The translations under genes were made by a program, and so were the position numbers. This document shows, in pieces, positions 9,769 through 19,187 of a stretch of DNA of 64,000 nucleotides; positions within the stretch are counted from its first letter, which is position 1; the number at the start of each line of letters is the position of its first letter. The stretch spans positions 38,234-102,233 of the forward strand of contig NZ_CAMLDD010000019.1 in the NCBI RefSeq assembly GCF_946478785.1, given 5' to 3'. The notes under the pieces were generated by a model. It was not told where the DNA came from, did no database searches, and worked only from the letters and a program-made list of their open reading frames with translations. The DNA is from an uncultured Flavobacterium sp. (GTDB lineage Bacteria; Bacteroidota; Bacteroidia; Flavobacteriales; Flavobacteriaceae).

Positions 9769-10200
9769 ATGGATATAAAAAAATTAAATAAATACGACAG
9801 AGCATATTTACGAATTGCCAAAGAATGGGGTTTATTGTCGTATTGTAAGCGTAAGCAGGTAGGCGCTATAATTGTAAAGGACCGAATGATTATTTCTGAT
9901 GGTTACAACGGTACACCATCCGGATTTGAAAATTGCTGCGAAGATGAAGACGGATTAACACGTTGGGATGTTTTGCATGCTGAGGCAAATGCAATTTTAA
10001 AAGTAGCCAGATCAACACAATCCTGTGAAGGTGCGACTTTGTATATTACACTTTCACCATGCAAAGAATGCAGCAAGTTAATACATCAGTCAGGAATTAA
10101 AAGAGTAGTGTATCAAAATGGATATCGTGATGATTCCGGAATCCAGTTTTTGTTGAAAGCAGGCGTAGAGGTAGAGCATATTCCTGTTTTAGAAGAATAA
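9769..10200 (+). CDS. dCMP deaminase family protein
   Basis: 143 residues. Zinc-dependent cytidine/deoxycytidylate deaminase fold: the HAE motif at residues 70-72 and PCKEC at 97-101 supply the ligands H70, C98 and C101 with catalytic E72. The DGYNGTPSGFENCCEDEDG segment is typical of dCMP deaminases of the ComEB type. The probable reaction is dCMP to dUMP, feeding thymidylate synthesis. Its stop codon overlaps the start of the S41 protease gene in the sequence TAATG, implying translational coupling. Confidence 0.9.
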   Translation: MDIKKLNKYDRAYLRIAKEWGLLSYCKRKQVGAIIVKDRMIISDGYNGTPSGFENCCEDEDGLTRWDVLHAEANAILKVARSTQSCEGATLYITLSPCKECSKLIHQSGIKRVVYQNGYRDDSGIQFLLKAGVEVEHIPVLEE

Positions 10201-11777
10201 TGAAATTCAATTCAAAATATTTGCCAATCGTTATCGGAGCAACTTTTGCTCTTGGAACTGTTCTCGGAAGCCTCATGAATGCTCCCGTAGAGGATACTCT
10301 TTTGGCTAAAAATTATTCAAAAACCAAACTGAATAAACTCATTGATTTCATCAATAATGAGTATGTGGATAGTGTTAATACTGATTCGATTGTAAATCTG
10401 ACAGTAGATAATATTTTGTCCAAATTAGATCCACATTCCGTTTACATTCCGCCAAGTGAACAAGCCGAAGTTGCCGAAAGCATGAAAGGTGATTTTGTAG
10501 GTGTAGGAATTAATTTTTACATGTATAAAGATTCTGTTGCGATTATAAAGCCTGTTGAAAACGGCCCTTCAGCGAAAGCCGGAATAAAATCAGGGGACCG
10601 AATTTTATATGCCGGAAAAACGAAATTGTATGGAAGAAAACTTCCTTCTGATAGTTTGTTTTCTAAATTAAAAGGAATAAAAGGTTCTGAAATAGAATTG
10701 ACGGTTTTTAGAAAATCAGAACAAAAGAAACTTAAGTTTAAAATCAAAAGAGATGTTATCCCGCTAAAAAGTGTTGATGCTTCTTTGTTGCTTGATAATA
10801 GAACCGGTTACATCAAAATTAATCGTTTTGCCGAAACAACTTATAATGAGTTTAAAGTTGGGTTGACAAGATTAAAGCAAAAAGGAATCCAGTCGTTGAT
10901 TATTGATCTTCGTGACAATGGCGGTGGCTATATGGAAGAAGCCGTGGCTATTGCCGATGAGTTTTTGAAAGACAAACAACTGATTGTTTTTACCAAAAAT
11001 AAAAATGGCACTACTGAAAAAACATACGCCACAAAAAGCGGAAGTTTTGAATCCGGAAAAGTAACGGTTTTGATTAATGAAAATAGTGCCTCGGCAAGTG
11101 AGATTCTGGCAGGTGCTATTCAGGATAATGACCGCGGAACCATTGTTGGCCGCCGTTCTTTTGGGAAAGGTTTGGTACAGCGCGAAATGGATTTTAATGA
11201 TGGTTCAGCTGTTCGATTAACTATTGCAAGATATTATACGCCTACGGGAAGATCGATTCAAAAACCGTATGCCAAAGGGAACGAAGAATATTATAAAGAA
11301 TCTGAAGCAAGAATAAAATCAGGTGAATTATATGCGAAAGACAGTATAAAAGTGGCTGACTCTTTAAAATTCAAAACTCCAAAAGGAAAAATTGTATACG
11401 GCGGAGGCGGAATCGTTCCGGATGTTTTTGTTCCAATGGAAGCAGAACACGGTAATGAAAATGTGGCTTATCTGATGCAAACAGGAATCGTAGGTCATTT
11501 TATTTTTGAAGAGTTAGACAAAAACAGAAATGCTTTTGCTGGACTTCATTTTAATGCCTTTTTGGATAAGATGAAAAAATCGGATACCTATTTTAAAAAG
11601 TTCAAGAACTACATTTTCATGACAGGTTTAGATCTCAAATTAGATAAAACCAAAACTTTAGTCAATCGTTACATCACTGCCGAATTTGCCCGACAATTAT
11701 ATGGTGAATTGTATTATTACGATGTGATCCTGAAAGAAGATGCGATGATTAAAACAATCCTGAACCCAAAGAAATAA
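10200..11777 (+). CDS. S41-family carboxy-terminal processing protease
   Basis: 525 residues. An N-terminal transmembrane anchor (residues about 8-25) is followed by a PDZ domain (about 95-180, FVGVGINF then GPSAKAGIKSGDRIL) and the S41 catalytic domain. By spacing and comparison with Prc/CtpA, the Ser-Lys dyad is S298 in NENSASASE and K323 in RRSFGKGLVQ. The C-terminal region of about 130 residues beyond the core is typical of Bacteroidota members. It likely trims or degrades envelope proteins in the periplasm. It is coupled to the dCMP deaminase gene by a 1-nt overlap. Confidence 0.92.
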   Translation: MKFNSKYLPIVIGATFALGTVLGSLMNAPVEDTLLAKNYSKTKLNKLIDFINNEYVDSVNTDSIVNLTVDNILSKLDPHSVYIPPSEQAEVAESMKGDFVGVGINFYMYKDSVAIIKPVENGPSAKAGIKSGDRILYAGKTKLYGRKLPSDSLFSKLKGIKGSEIELTVFRKSEQKKLKFKIKRDVIPLKSVDASLLLDNRTGYIKINRFAETTYNEFKVGLTRLKQKGIQSLIIDLRDNGGGYMEEAVAIADEFLKDKQLIVFTKNKNGTTEKTYATKSGSFESGKVTVLINENSASASEILAGAIQDNDRGTIVGRRSFGKGLVQREMDFNDGSAVRLTIARYYTPTGRSIQKPYAKGNEEYYKESEARIKSGELYAKDSIKVADSLKFKTPKGKIVYGGGGIVPDVFVPMEAEHGNENVAYLMQTGIVGHFIFEELDKNRNAFAGLHFNAFLDKMKKSDTYFKKFKNYIFMTGLDLKLDKTKTLVNRYITAEFARQLYGELYYYDVILKEDAMIKTILNPKK

Positions 11778-11794
11778 TCTTTAATTTTTTTGAA

Positions 11795-12160
11795 ATGAAA
11801 ACAGAAACCGTTGTAAATGCAGAAATAGAACTTTTGACTGCCATTAAAAATACTGATGTTCCGGTTTTGGAAAAGATGTTGCATGACGACTTGCTGTTCA
11901 ATTTACCCGACGGAAATACCATTACCAAAGAATTTGATTTAAATTCATATCGTTCAGGTAGACTGAAAGTCGATTCACTTGAAGCTTCAGATCAAATTAT
12001 AAACATAATTGATGATACGGCTGTGGTTACAGTAATAATTTCTTTAAAAGGGGCATTTGATAATAATCCTGTAAATGGCGCCTTTCGTTATATCAGGGTC
12101 TGGAAACAATTCGGCGAAAGCCTTAAAGTAATTGCCGGAAGTTGTGTGCAATTGGCATAA
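11795..12160 (+). CDS. NTF2-like (SnoaL/DUF4440-type) protein
   Basis: 121 residues with the cystatin-like alpha+beta pattern of NTF2-fold proteins: an N-terminal helix (EIELLTAIKNTDVPVLEKMLHDD), LLFNLPDG, then strands ending RYIRVWKQFGESLKVIAGSCVQL. Members of this superfamily are small hydrolases, isomerases or binding proteins; the job of this one cannot be told. It starts 17 nt after the S41 protease gene and is probably cotranscribed. Confidence 0.7.
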   Translation: MKTETVVNAEIELLTAIKNTDVPVLEKMLHDDLLFNLPDGNTITKEFDLNSYRSGRLKVDSLEASDQIINIIDDTAVVTVIISLKGAFDNNPVNGAFRYIRVWKQFGESLKVIAGSCVQLA

Positions 12161-12224
12161 ATTTGAAAACAAAAAAAATATAAATTTAAACATACTTCGC
12201 GACCTTAGCGGTTAATAAACAAAT

Positions 12225-12536
12225 ATGAAAAATCTAAAAAGAATAAGTTTTTTACTGCTATTAATTACTTTTATATTTTCTTGTGCAACTATGAAAGAAA
12301 ATAATACTGTTTCAGGGAAAGTTGATTTGATAGAATCAGGGAAAGACGGCTACATGGCTAAAATTACTACTGATGCAAAGGAAGTTTATTTTGCGACGAT
12401 CAGTATTGTAAACGTAGGCGGGCCTCAAAATTACAAGCAATTAAAAATTGGTGATGAGGTTTCGTTAAAAGGTGAAATCTGGAAAACAGATGACGAGAAA
12501 CATATTAAAGTGCAAGAGATTGTATCGGTTAAGTAA
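12225..12536 (+). CDS. Small lipoprotein of unknown function
   Basis: 103 residues. A signal peptide ends in FIFSC with lipidation at Cys20. The mature part is a short beta-rich domain resembling an OB fold (VSGKVDLIES, ATISIVNVGG, KIGDEVSLKGEIWKTDDEKHIKVQEIVSVK), but this is a loose impression. It ends the plus-strand group and faces a convergent flavoprotein gene. The degenerate sequence CTTCGCGACCTTAGCGGTTAA just upstream resembles a dispersed flavobacterial intergenic word. Confidence 0.7.
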   Translation: MKNLKRISFLLLLITFIFSCATMKENNTVSGKVDLIESGKDGYMAKITTDAKEVYFATISIVNVGGPQNYKQLKIGDEVSLKGEIWKTDDEKHIKVQEIVSVK

Positions 12537-12546
12537 AAATTTAAAG

Positions 12547-12612
12547 CATATAAGCCATATAAATTCATTTAATCTGTGTGTAAAGCATAATTAACTTATA
12601 TGACTTATATGG
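12547..12612. repeat. CATATAAG-type inverted repeat between convergent genes
   Basis: The left arm contains CATATAAGCCATATAAAT and the right arm, read on the minus strand, CATATAAGTCATATAAGT. Each arm is two tandem 9-mers, and the arms are inverted about 30 nt apart. The right arm begins 10 nt after the flavoprotein stop codon. Related copies lie at 24475-24638 and 37760-37778. Confidence 0.75.
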
Positions 12613-12622
12613 TTTAATGATT

Positions 12623-13228
12623 TTACCGAATACTATCGTGAGCATGAGTCTGCACGCCATTATTCCATAAAGTAAGAATATCTGTAGCAACAGCGGCACC
12701 ACTTCCGGCAGCAATAGCCAATTGGCTTCTCCAGCCTGCCAGAGTTCCAATAACATAAATGCCATCGGCTACTTTATGGTCGTCATTTTTAAGTTGGATG
12801 CGCTGTTTTTCGGGTAAAGCTTTTTTGTGTGGTTCAACATATTGCATCAAACCTTTGATGTCGAAAGTATTGGCAGAGCCAATTCCGATAACGAGGTTTC
12901 TTGTTTGGTAAGAGTTTTTGTTTGTAACCACAGTAAATTCAGGATAAGAACCTTCTATTTTGATTACTTTCTCATTTGCAATCTGAGTAATATGTGGATA
13001 AGTCATAGCTAAATCCTGTGTGCTTTCTATAAGCAACTCCGAACCTAATTTACCCGGTTTTATGCCATAAGCATTATAGAAAATAGCTTCTTGCAATGAA
13101 GAATTTTTTTGATGTGTAAAAATTCCGATTTTTTTATCGGTTACAAAAGCTTTGTTTTTGGCAGATCCTAAAACCAGAGCACATGATATGCCGGAAACGC
13201 CGCCCCCAACAATTAAAACGTCAAACAT
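12623..13228 (-). CDS. Short FAD-dependent oxidoreductase (thioredoxin-reductase-like)
   Basis: 201 residues. The N-terminus DVLIVGGGVSGISCALVLG (residues 3-21) is a Rossmann FAD-binding motif. The second conserved flavin motif, DGIYVIGTLAGW, lies near residues 155-166 and is followed by AIAAGSGAAVA. The protein matches only the FAD half of thioredoxin reductase: it is about 110 residues shorter, with no separate NADPH domain and no CxxC. The electron partner is unknown. It begins one base after the stop of the small membrane protein gene, so the two are coupled. Confidence 0.82.
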   Translation of the reverse strand: MFDVLIVGGGVSGISCALVLGSAKNKAFVTDKKIGIFTHQKNSSLQEAIFYNAYGIKPGKLGSELLIESTQDLAMTYPHITQIANEKVIKIEGSYPEFTVVTNKNSYQTRNLVIGIGSANTFDIKGLMQYVEPHKKALPEKQRIQLKNDDHKVADGIYVIGTLAGWRSQLAIAAGSGAAVATDILTLWNNGVQTHAHDSIR

Positions 13229-13229
13229 A

Positions 13230-13430
13230 TTATCTTCCGTTTGTTTTTTCTTCTATACTTTTTGAAATTCTAAAAATCAAAAGAATCAAAACGGCGCAGA
13301 ACGAAGCAGCAATTCCAATTAAAGCTACTGCGCTATCTCCCTGAAAAGGATTTTGGAAGTCAAGCTGCGAAATATTAAAAATAATTAAAGCTAATGCCAA
13401 AAGCACTAAGATGGAAGTGAAAATTTTCAT
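13230..13430 (-). CDS. Small two-helix membrane protein
   Basis: 66 residues from the ATG at 13430. An in-frame upstream ATG at 13514 would add 28 residues with no membrane or signal character, so the internal start is preferred. Two hydrophobic helices (residues about 3-20 and 33-52) are followed by a short basic, probably cytoplasmic tail. No family recognised. Its stop is one base from the start of the flavoprotein gene. Confidence 0.65.
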   Translation of the reverse strand: MKIFTSILVLLALALIIFNISQLDFQNPFQGDSAVALIGIAASFCAVLILLIFRISKSIEEKTNGR

Positions 13431-13531
13431 AAGGCTGTTTGTTTGTCTAAAATAATAAAGAATAGCATTTGGATGAAAAACCTTTGGGCTGTATTTTAGA
13501 ATTTTATGGAGCAAATTTATAAAAATATCCT

Positions 13532-14110
13532 TTAGACGAACAAACCTTTAACATTAGCTGCGAATAATTTAACAGCTATTGCTAAAAGAATTACTCCAAA
13601 TGTCTTGCGAACCACACCAAGCCCGTTTTCTCCTAATAAAGTTTCAATTTTTTTGGATGATTTTAAAACAATATATACCAGGATAATATTTAATAAAATT
13701 GCAATAATGATGTTAATAGTGTGAAATTGAGATCGTAATGAAAGTAAAGTAGTCATGGTTCCTGCCCCGGCAATTAACGGAAAGGCCAACGGAACAATAG
13801 AAGCTGATCCGGGTTCTTCGTCACGGTAAATACGAATTCCTAATATCATTTCCAGCGCAAGGAAGAATAACACGAATGAACCTGCAACTGCAAACGAATG
13901 TACATCAATACCTATAAGATTAAGGAATCCTTCGCCAACAAAAAGAAAAACAATCATAATCATTCCCGCAACAAGAGAGGCTTTCTCTGATTCGATATGC
14001 CCTACTTTGGCTCTTAAATTTACGATAATCGGAATAGAACCCACAATGTCAATTACGGCAAAAAGCACCATCCCAACAGTAATTATTTCTTTGAAGTCGA
14101 TTTCTAACAT
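13532..14110 (-). CDS. MarC-family integral membrane protein
   Basis: 192 residues, about six transmembrane helices. Conserved MarC features include VIDIVGSIPIIVNL near residue 20, ALEMILGI in the middle and PLAFPLIAGAGTMTTLLSL after it. The biochemical function of the family is unknown; the historical link to antibiotic resistance is not supported. A consensus -7 box lies about 32 nt upstream. It is followed by the small membrane protein and flavoprotein genes on the same strand. Confidence 0.9.
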   Translation of the reverse strand: MLEIDFKEIITVGMVLFAVIDIVGSIPIIVNLRAKVGHIESEKASLVAGMIMIVFLFVGEGFLNLIGIDVHSFAVAGSFVLFFLALEMILGIRIYRDEEPGSASIVPLAFPLIAGAGTMTTLLSLRSQFHTINIIIAILLNIILVYIVLKSSKKIETLLGENGLGVVRKTFGVILLAIAVKLFAANVKGLFV

Positions 14111-14141
14111 ATTGCTTTGAATTTAAGGGATTAAATTTTTG

Positions 14142-14149
14142 CAAAGGTA
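14142..14149 (-). promoter_or_regulatory. Promoter -7 box for marC-like gene
   Basis: Read on the minus strand this is TACCTTTG, a full match to the Bacteroidota -7 element TAnnTTTG, 31 nt before the MarC start codon. No clear TTTG -33 element is seen at the expected spacing. Confidence 0.55.
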
Positions 14150-14244
14150 GAGAATAAAGATACGGGTTTTTTAGACCTGAAGATTTTTGTTGTAAAAATA
14201 TGTTTTAATAATTAAAGTAATATTTATAACAATTGACAGCTTTG

Positions 14245-14400
14245 CCACAGGGATTCAAAAAATTTTCCGAAGAGTTTCAATTTTTTGAGCCCGTAAATTT
14301 CTTGATTTTAAACTTTCGAAAGCATAATAAATCTTTGTGAATCTCTGTGGTAGAATTTATGCGGTAAAATTTAACCAAAATATGCAGTAAAATTTAATCC
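14245..14400. repeat. Repeat-bearing 349-nt divergent gap (14111-14459)
   Basis: The gap between the divergent MarC and DUF3109 genes holds an imperfect inverted repeat, CCACAGGGATTCA (14245-14257) against TGAATCTCTGTGG (14338-14350). It also holds two near-identical direct copies of GCRGTAAAATTTAAYC (about 14361 and 14384). Apart from promoter boxes at both ends I see no coding potential. Confidence 0.6.
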
Positions 14401-14422
14401 CATTACATCTGTTTTCTTTAAC

Positions 14423-14430
14423 TATCTTTG
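14423..14430 (+). promoter_or_regulatory. Promoter -7 box for DUF3109 gene
   Basis: TATCTTTG, a full match to TAnnTTTG, followed by GCAC and 30 nt of A/T-rich leader before the ATG at 14460. The same TATCTTTGCACTTTA context recurs upstream of queE at 59791. Confidence 0.6.
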
Positions 14431-14459
14431 CACTTTATAAACTACAGTATTTTACAATC

Positions 14460-15029
14460 ATGTTTCAATTAGGGAAAACCATTATTTCAGAAGATATTCT
14501 TGAAAAAGAATTTGTGTGCAATTTGTCAGCTTGTAAAGGAGCCTGCTGTGTTGACGGAGATGCGGGTGCACCTTTAAGCGAAGCTGAAACTAAAATCCTG
14601 GAAGAGATTTATCCAAAAGTAAAACCTTTTTTGCGCAAGGAAGGAATTGCTGCAATCGAAGCGCAGGGAACCTGGGTAAAAGGAACCGATGGTGATCTTG
14701 AAACGCCATTAATCGATAATAAAGATTGTGCTTATGTGATTTTTGACGGCAAAACAGCACTTTGTGGAATCGAACAAGCTTATAATCAGGGAATCGTTGA
14801 CTGGAAAAAACCAGTTTCCTGTCATTTATATCCAATCCGTGTAAAAGATTTTACGGAGTTCGCTGCAGTGAATTATGATAAATGGGATATTTGTAACGAC
14901 GCCTGTTCTTTAGGTAAGGAATTAGAAGTTCCGGTTTATAAATTTGTCAAAGAAGCCCTGATTCGCCGTTTTGGAGAAGACTGGTATCTGGAGCTGGAAA
15001 AAGTAGCAGAAGAGCTCAAAAAATCCTAA
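14460..15029 (+). CDS. DUF3109 cysteine-rich protein
   Basis: 189 residues with nine cysteines: C20, C25, C29 and C30 in an N-terminal cluster ([15 protein letters not shown]), C90, C102, C121 (SCHLYP), C145 and C149. The arrangement resembles the YkgJ zinc or iron-sulfur cluster family, and CHLYPIR is typical of it. A second cysteine-cluster protein is encoded at 61865-62359. The function is unknown. A good -7 box lies upstream, so it is probably transcribed alone. Confidence 0.82.
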   Translation: MFQLGKTIISEDILEKEFVCNLSACKGACCVDGDAGAPLSEAETKILEEIYPKVKPFLRKEGIAAIEAQGTWVKGTDGDLETPLIDNKDCAYVIFDGKTALCGIEQAYNQGIVDWKKPVSCHLYPIRVKDFTEFAAVNYDKWDICNDACSLGKELEVPVYKFVKEALIRRFGEDWYLELEKVAEELKKS

Positions 15030-15364
15030 AAAATAAGTGTTATAATTACATCTTTTTTAGAATCTATTTTAACTCAAAAAATAAAGTTTTAACTCAAAAA
15101 AAAACTTTTTGAAAACAATTAATATTTCTTGCTTTTTATTCTAAAAAGTCTATATTTTACAAGGGGTTTAGGTATAGTTAACTTTATTAAATACCTCATT
15201 TACAAATGTTTAATTATTGTCTGAAAAGTATCTCATTTTCATGCGTTGTTAAAAACTACATCGAATTGTGAATAAGTTTGGCTTTCATTTTTGGCTACAA
15301 ATGACAATCTTTGTAATCGTTCTGAATAAGTAAAAATTCAGCATAAAAATTAAATAAAACTGTC
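15030..15364. other. Upstream region of nrdB with direct repeat
   Basis: 335 nt with no credible gene. It carries two direct copies of TTTTAACTCAAAAAA (15067-15081 and 15087-15101, period 20), which could be protein-binding sites. AATCTTTG near 15308-15315 resembles a -7 box with one mismatch and would give an RNA starting roughly 45 nt before nrdB. I see no riboswitch. Confidence 0.4.
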
Positions 15365-16342
15365 ATGTCACAAGTCGAACCAATATTACAAGAAAATAAG
15401 AATCGTTTTGTTATTTTTCCAATTAAACATCATGATATTTGGGAATGGTATAAAAAAATGGAAGCTAGCTTCTGGACTGCCGAAGAAATCGATTTGCATC
15501 AGGACTTGACAGATTGGAACAATAAACTAAGTGATGACGAAAGATATTTTATCAAACACATTTTAGCATTCTTTGCTGCTTCTGATGGAATCGTTAATGA
15601 AAATCTTGCTGAAAACTTTGTAAACGAAGTGCAGTATGCAGAGGCAAAATTTTTCTATGGTTTTCAGATCATGATGGAAAACATTCATAGTGAAACTTAT
15701 TCTTTATTAATTGATACGTACGTTAAGGATGAAGCAGAAAAAGCAGAGTTATTCAATGCTTTGGAAGTTTTTCCTGCCATTAAGAAAAAAGCGGACTGGG
15801 CTTTAAAATGGATTGAATCTGATTCGTTTGCAGAAAGATTAATTGCTTTTGCAGCAGTTGAAGGAATTTTCTTTTCGGGTGCATTCTGTTCTATTTATTG
15901 GTTGAAAAAACGTGGTTTGATGCCAGGTTTGACTTTCTCTAACGAATTAATTTCGCGTGACGAAGGTGTACATTGTGACTTTGCTGTACACTTGCACAAT
16001 CATCACCTGATCAACAAAGTGCCGAAAGACAGAATTAAGGAAATCATCGTTGATGCCTTGGATATCGAGAGAGAATTTGTTACAGAATCTCTTCCGGTTA
16101 GTTTGATTGGAATGAATGCTGCTTTAATGACACAATATTTAGAATTTGTTGCCGACAGATTATTAGTAGAGTTAGGCTGCGAACGTGTGTATGGATCAGC
16201 GAATCCATTTGATTTCATGGACATGATTTCTCTTCAGGGAAAAACCAATTTCTTTGAAAAACGTGTTGCCGAATATCAAAAATCAGGCGTGATGAACACA
16301 GATAGTGATGCTCAGAAAATTTCATTTGACGCAGATTTTTAG
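15365..16342 (+). CDS. nrdB: Ribonucleoside-diphosphate reductase, class Ia small subunit
   Basis: 325 residues. This subunit carries the di-iron centre and tyrosyl radical that reduce ribonucleotides together with NrdA. The ligands are readable: D43 (AEEID), E105 and H108 (MMENIHSE), E166 ([10 protein letters not shown]), E200 and H203 ([10 protein letters not shown]). The radical tyrosine is Y112 in HSETYSLL. The sequence is of the eukaryote-like R2 type ([13 protein letters not shown]). The order nrdB then nrdA is reversed from that in Escherichia coli, with a 263-nt spacer. Confidence 0.96.
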   Translation: MSQVEPILQENKNRFVIFPIKHHDIWEWYKKMEASFWTAEEIDLHQDLTDWNNKLSDDERYFIKHILAFFAASDGIVNENLAENFVNEVQYAEAKFFYGFQIMMENIHSETYSLLIDTYVKDEAEKAELFNALEVFPAIKKKADWALKWIESDSFAERLIAFAAVEGIFFSGAFCSIYWLKKRGLMPGLTFSNELISRDEGVHCDFAVHLHNHHLINKVPKDRIKEIIVDALDIEREFVTESLPVSLIGMNAALMTQYLEFVADRLLVELGCERVYGSANPFDFMDMISLQGKTNFFEKRVAEYQKSGVMNTDSDAQKISFDADF

Positions 16343-16353
16343 ACAAAAATATT

Positions 16354-16516
16354 TTAGTGTTTTTGCCTCAAATAAACACTAATTTAACAATACAATTTAC
16401 AACAATACAATTTTAGAATCTCTTTTCCCAAATCGAAGATTCAATAATTTTCAACACATTTTCGGTCTGATTTCAGATTGGAATAGGGTAGCTATTGAGA
16501 ATGCTGTAATTCTCAA
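16354..16516 (+). other. Two hairpins in the nrdB-nrdA spacer
   Basis: TTAGTGTTT pairs with AAACACTAA (16354-16382), just after nrdB, and TTGAGAAT pairs with ATTCTCAA (16495-16516), about 90 nt before nrdA. Neither has a proper T tract on the plus strand, so they look more like processing or stabilising structures, or operator palindromes, than terminators. Confidence 0.4.
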
Positions 16517-16605
16517 AAAATAATTTAAAAATACGCAATGTTTAAGTACTGGAATTCGTTTTCTAGTGTCTTTACACTTTTTCAAAAACTAAAAATAGTA
16601 AGCTT

Positions 16606-18999
16606 ATGTATGTAGTAAAAAGAGATGGCCACAAGGAGCCGGTAATGTTTGATAAGATTACAGAGAGAATCAAAAAATTGTGTTACGGGCTTAATGAGCT
16701 TGTAGATCCTGTTAAGGTAGCCATGAGAGTTATCGAAGGATTGTATGACGGAGTTTCTACATCTGAACTAGATAATCTTGCGGCAGAAACTGCAGCTTCT
16801 ATGACTATTGCACATCCTGATTATGCTCAATTGGCAGCTCGTGTGGCAATTTCAAACCTACATTCGAATACTAAAAAGTCTTTCTCAGAAACGATGAAAG
16901 ATATGTATCACTATGTAAATCCAAGAAATGGACAAGACGCTCCATTGCTTTCGGATGAAGTATTTAAAGTGATTCAGGAAAATGCAGCTTTCTTAGATTC
17001 TCATATCATTTATACAAGAGATTTCAATTACGATTATTTCGGATTTAAAACTTTGGAGCGTTCGTATTTGTTGAAAATCAACGGAAAAATTGTTGAAAGA
17101 CCACAGCATATGCTGATGCGTGTTTCGGTTGGTATTCACTTAGATGATTTAAAATCAGTAATTGAAACTTACGATTTAATGTCTAAAAAGTTCTTTACGC
17201 ATGCAACGCCAACTTTGTTCAATGCGGGAACTCCAAAGCCTCAGATGTCTTCTTGTTTCCTTTTAGCAATGCAGGATGACAGTATTGATGGTATTTATGA
17301 CACCTTAAAACAAACAGCTAAAATTTCGCAATCTGCGGGAGGAATTGGTCTTTCTATTCATAACGTTCGTGCGACAGGATCCTACATCCGTGGTACAAAC
17401 GGAACTTCAAACGGAATCGTTCCGATGTTAAGAGTTTTTAATGATACGGCTCGTTATGTAGATCAGGGTGGTGGAAAACGTAAAGGTAGTTTTGCGATTT
17501 ACATCGAAACCTGGCATGCTGATATCTTTGATTTCTTAGACTTAAAGAAGAATACAGGAAAAGAAGAAATGCGTGCAAGAGATTTATTCTTTGCCATGTG
17601 GACATCGGATTTATTCATGAAACGTGTTCAGGAAGATGCTAGCTGGACTTTAATGTGTCCAAATGAATGTCCTGGATTATACGATGTTTATGGAGAAGAA
17701 TTCGAAGCCTTGTATTTGGATTATGAATTTAGAGGAAAAGGTAGAAAAACCATCCGTGCACGTGAATTATGGGAGAAAATCCTGGAATCACAAATCGAAA
17801 CCGGAACACCGTATATGTTGTACAAAGATGCAGCAAACCGTAAATCGAACCACAAGAACTTAGGAACAATTCGTTCATCAAACTTGTGTACTGAGATTAT
17901 GGAGTATACTTCTAAAGATGAAATCGCGGTTTGTAACCTGGCTTCTATTTCGTTGCCGATGTTTGTTGAAAACGGAAAATTTGATCACGAAGCGCTTTAC
18001 AATGTTACAAAACGTGTAACCCGCAACCTGAACAAAGTAATCGACAGAAATTACTATCCGGTAAAAGAAGCTGAAAACTCAAACATGCGTCACCGTCCGG
18101 TTGGATTAGGGGTGCAAGGTTTGGCAGATGCTTTCATCATGTTGCGTATGCCGTTTACAAGTGATGAAGCTAAAAAACTGAACCAGGAAATTTTCGAAAC
18201 TTTATATTTTGCAGCCGTAACCGCTTCTATGGAAATGGCAAAAGAAGAAGGACCATATTCTACATTTGAAGGGTCTCCAATGTCTAAAGGAGAATTCCAA
18301 TACAATATGTGGGGAATGAAGGATGAAGAATTATCTGGCCGTTGGGACTGGGCTTCCTTAAGAAAAGAAGTGGTAGAACACGGAGTTCGTAACTCACTAT
18401 TAGTTGCGCCAATGCCGACTGCTTCGACTTCACAAATATTAGGAAACAACGAAGCTTTCGAACCGTATACATCAAACATTTACACACGTCGTGTATTGTC
18501 AGGAGAATTTATCGTAGTAAACAAACACTTACTTCATGATTTAGTAGAAAGAGGTTTGTGGAACGAAACTTTGAAACAAGAAATTATGCGTCATAACGGA
18601 TCAGTTCAAAACATTGACGTGATTCCGCAAGACTTAAAAGAACTATACAAAACAGTTTGGGAAATGTCAATGAAAGACATTATCGATATGTCACGCCAAA
18701 GAGGTTATTTCATTGACCAATCGCAATCATTGAACTTGTTCATGCAGGATGCTAATTATTCTAAACTAACATCAATGCACTTCTACGCCTGGCAGTCAGG
18801 TTTGAAGACCGGAATGTATTACCTAAGAACAAAATCTGCAGTTGATGCGATTAAGTTTACATTGAACAACGATAAAAAAGAAGAAACTACTCCAGCTTTA
18901 GTTGCAGATACTGAAGAAATCAATATTGAGGAATACAAAGCGATGTTGCTAAAAGCACAAGCTGCAGGTCCTGAGGATTGTGAGATGTGTGGGTCTTAA
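16606..18999 (+). CDS. nrdA: Ribonucleoside-diphosphate reductase, class Ia large subunit
   Basis: 797 residues. An N-terminal ATP-cone (about 1-90, [17 protein letters not shown]) implies allosteric control by ATP/dATP. Active-site residues are visible: C217 in MSSCFLLAM, then NLCTEI with C428 and E430, and C443 in AVCNLAS. The C-terminal tail ends EDCEMCGS, with the redox pair C792/C795 that passes electrons from thioredoxin or glutaredoxin. Complete and canonical. A terminator follows. Confidence 0.97.
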   Translation: MYVVKRDGHKEPVMFDKITERIKKLCYGLNELVDPVKVAMRVIEGLYDGVSTSELDNLAAETAASMTIAHPDYAQLAARVAISNLHSNTKKSFSETMKDMYHYVNPRNGQDAPLLSDEVFKVIQENAAFLDSHIIYTRDFNYDYFGFKTLERSYLLKINGKIVERPQHMLMRVSVGIHLDDLKSVIETYDLMSKKFFTHATPTLFNAGTPKPQMSSCFLLAMQDDSIDGIYDTLKQTAKISQSAGGIGLSIHNVRATGSYIRGTNGTSNGIVPMLRVFNDTARYVDQGGGKRKGSFAIYIETWHADIFDFLDLKKNTGKEEMRARDLFFAMWTSDLFMKRVQEDASWTLMCPNECPGLYDVYGEEFEALYLDYEFRGKGRKTIRARELWEKILESQIETGTPYMLYKDAANRKSNHKNLGTIRSSNLCTEIMEYTSKDEIAVCNLASISLPMFVENGKFDHEALYNVTKRVTRNLNKVIDRNYYPVKEAENSNMRHRPVGLGVQGLADAFIMLRMPFTSDEAKKLNQEIFETLYFAAVTASMEMAKEEGPYSTFEGSPMSKGEFQYNMWGMKDEELSGRWDWASLRKEVVEHGVRNSLLVAPMPTASTSQILGNNEAFEPYTSNIYTRRVLSGEFIVVNKHLLHDLVERGLWNETLKQEIMRHNGSVQNIDVIPQDLKELYKTVWEMSMKDIIDMSRQRGYFIDQSQSLNLFMQDANYSKLTSMHFYAWQSGLKTGMYYLRTKSAVDAIKFTLNNDKKEETTPALVADTEEINIEEYKAMLLKAQAAGPEDCEMCGS

Positions 19000-19040
19000 T
19001 TTTTTAAGAATAAAGAATAAAGGATTGTCCTTAGTAATAG

Positions 19041-19078
19041 AAAGCAGTTATTGTAATGATAGCTGCTTTTTTTTGCTC
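19041..19078 (+). terminator. Intrinsic terminator of nrdA
   Basis: AAAGCAG pairs with CTGCTTT around an imperfect inner stem, and a run of eight T follows. It lies about 45 nt after the nrdA stop. Confidence 0.8.
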
Positions 19079-19187
19079 ATTATTTTAACGTAACAAAATC
19101 GCGTAAATAGAAACCACAAACCTGACAATTATCAGGTTTAGAGAAAATGTTTTTTTTAATCTTTGTTTTTATTTTAATTGAAAACAA

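Noticed and set aside
16495..16516. Hairpin before nrdA as a terminator or attenuator
   Set aside because: No T tract follows on the plus strand and no leader frame with biased codons is present.
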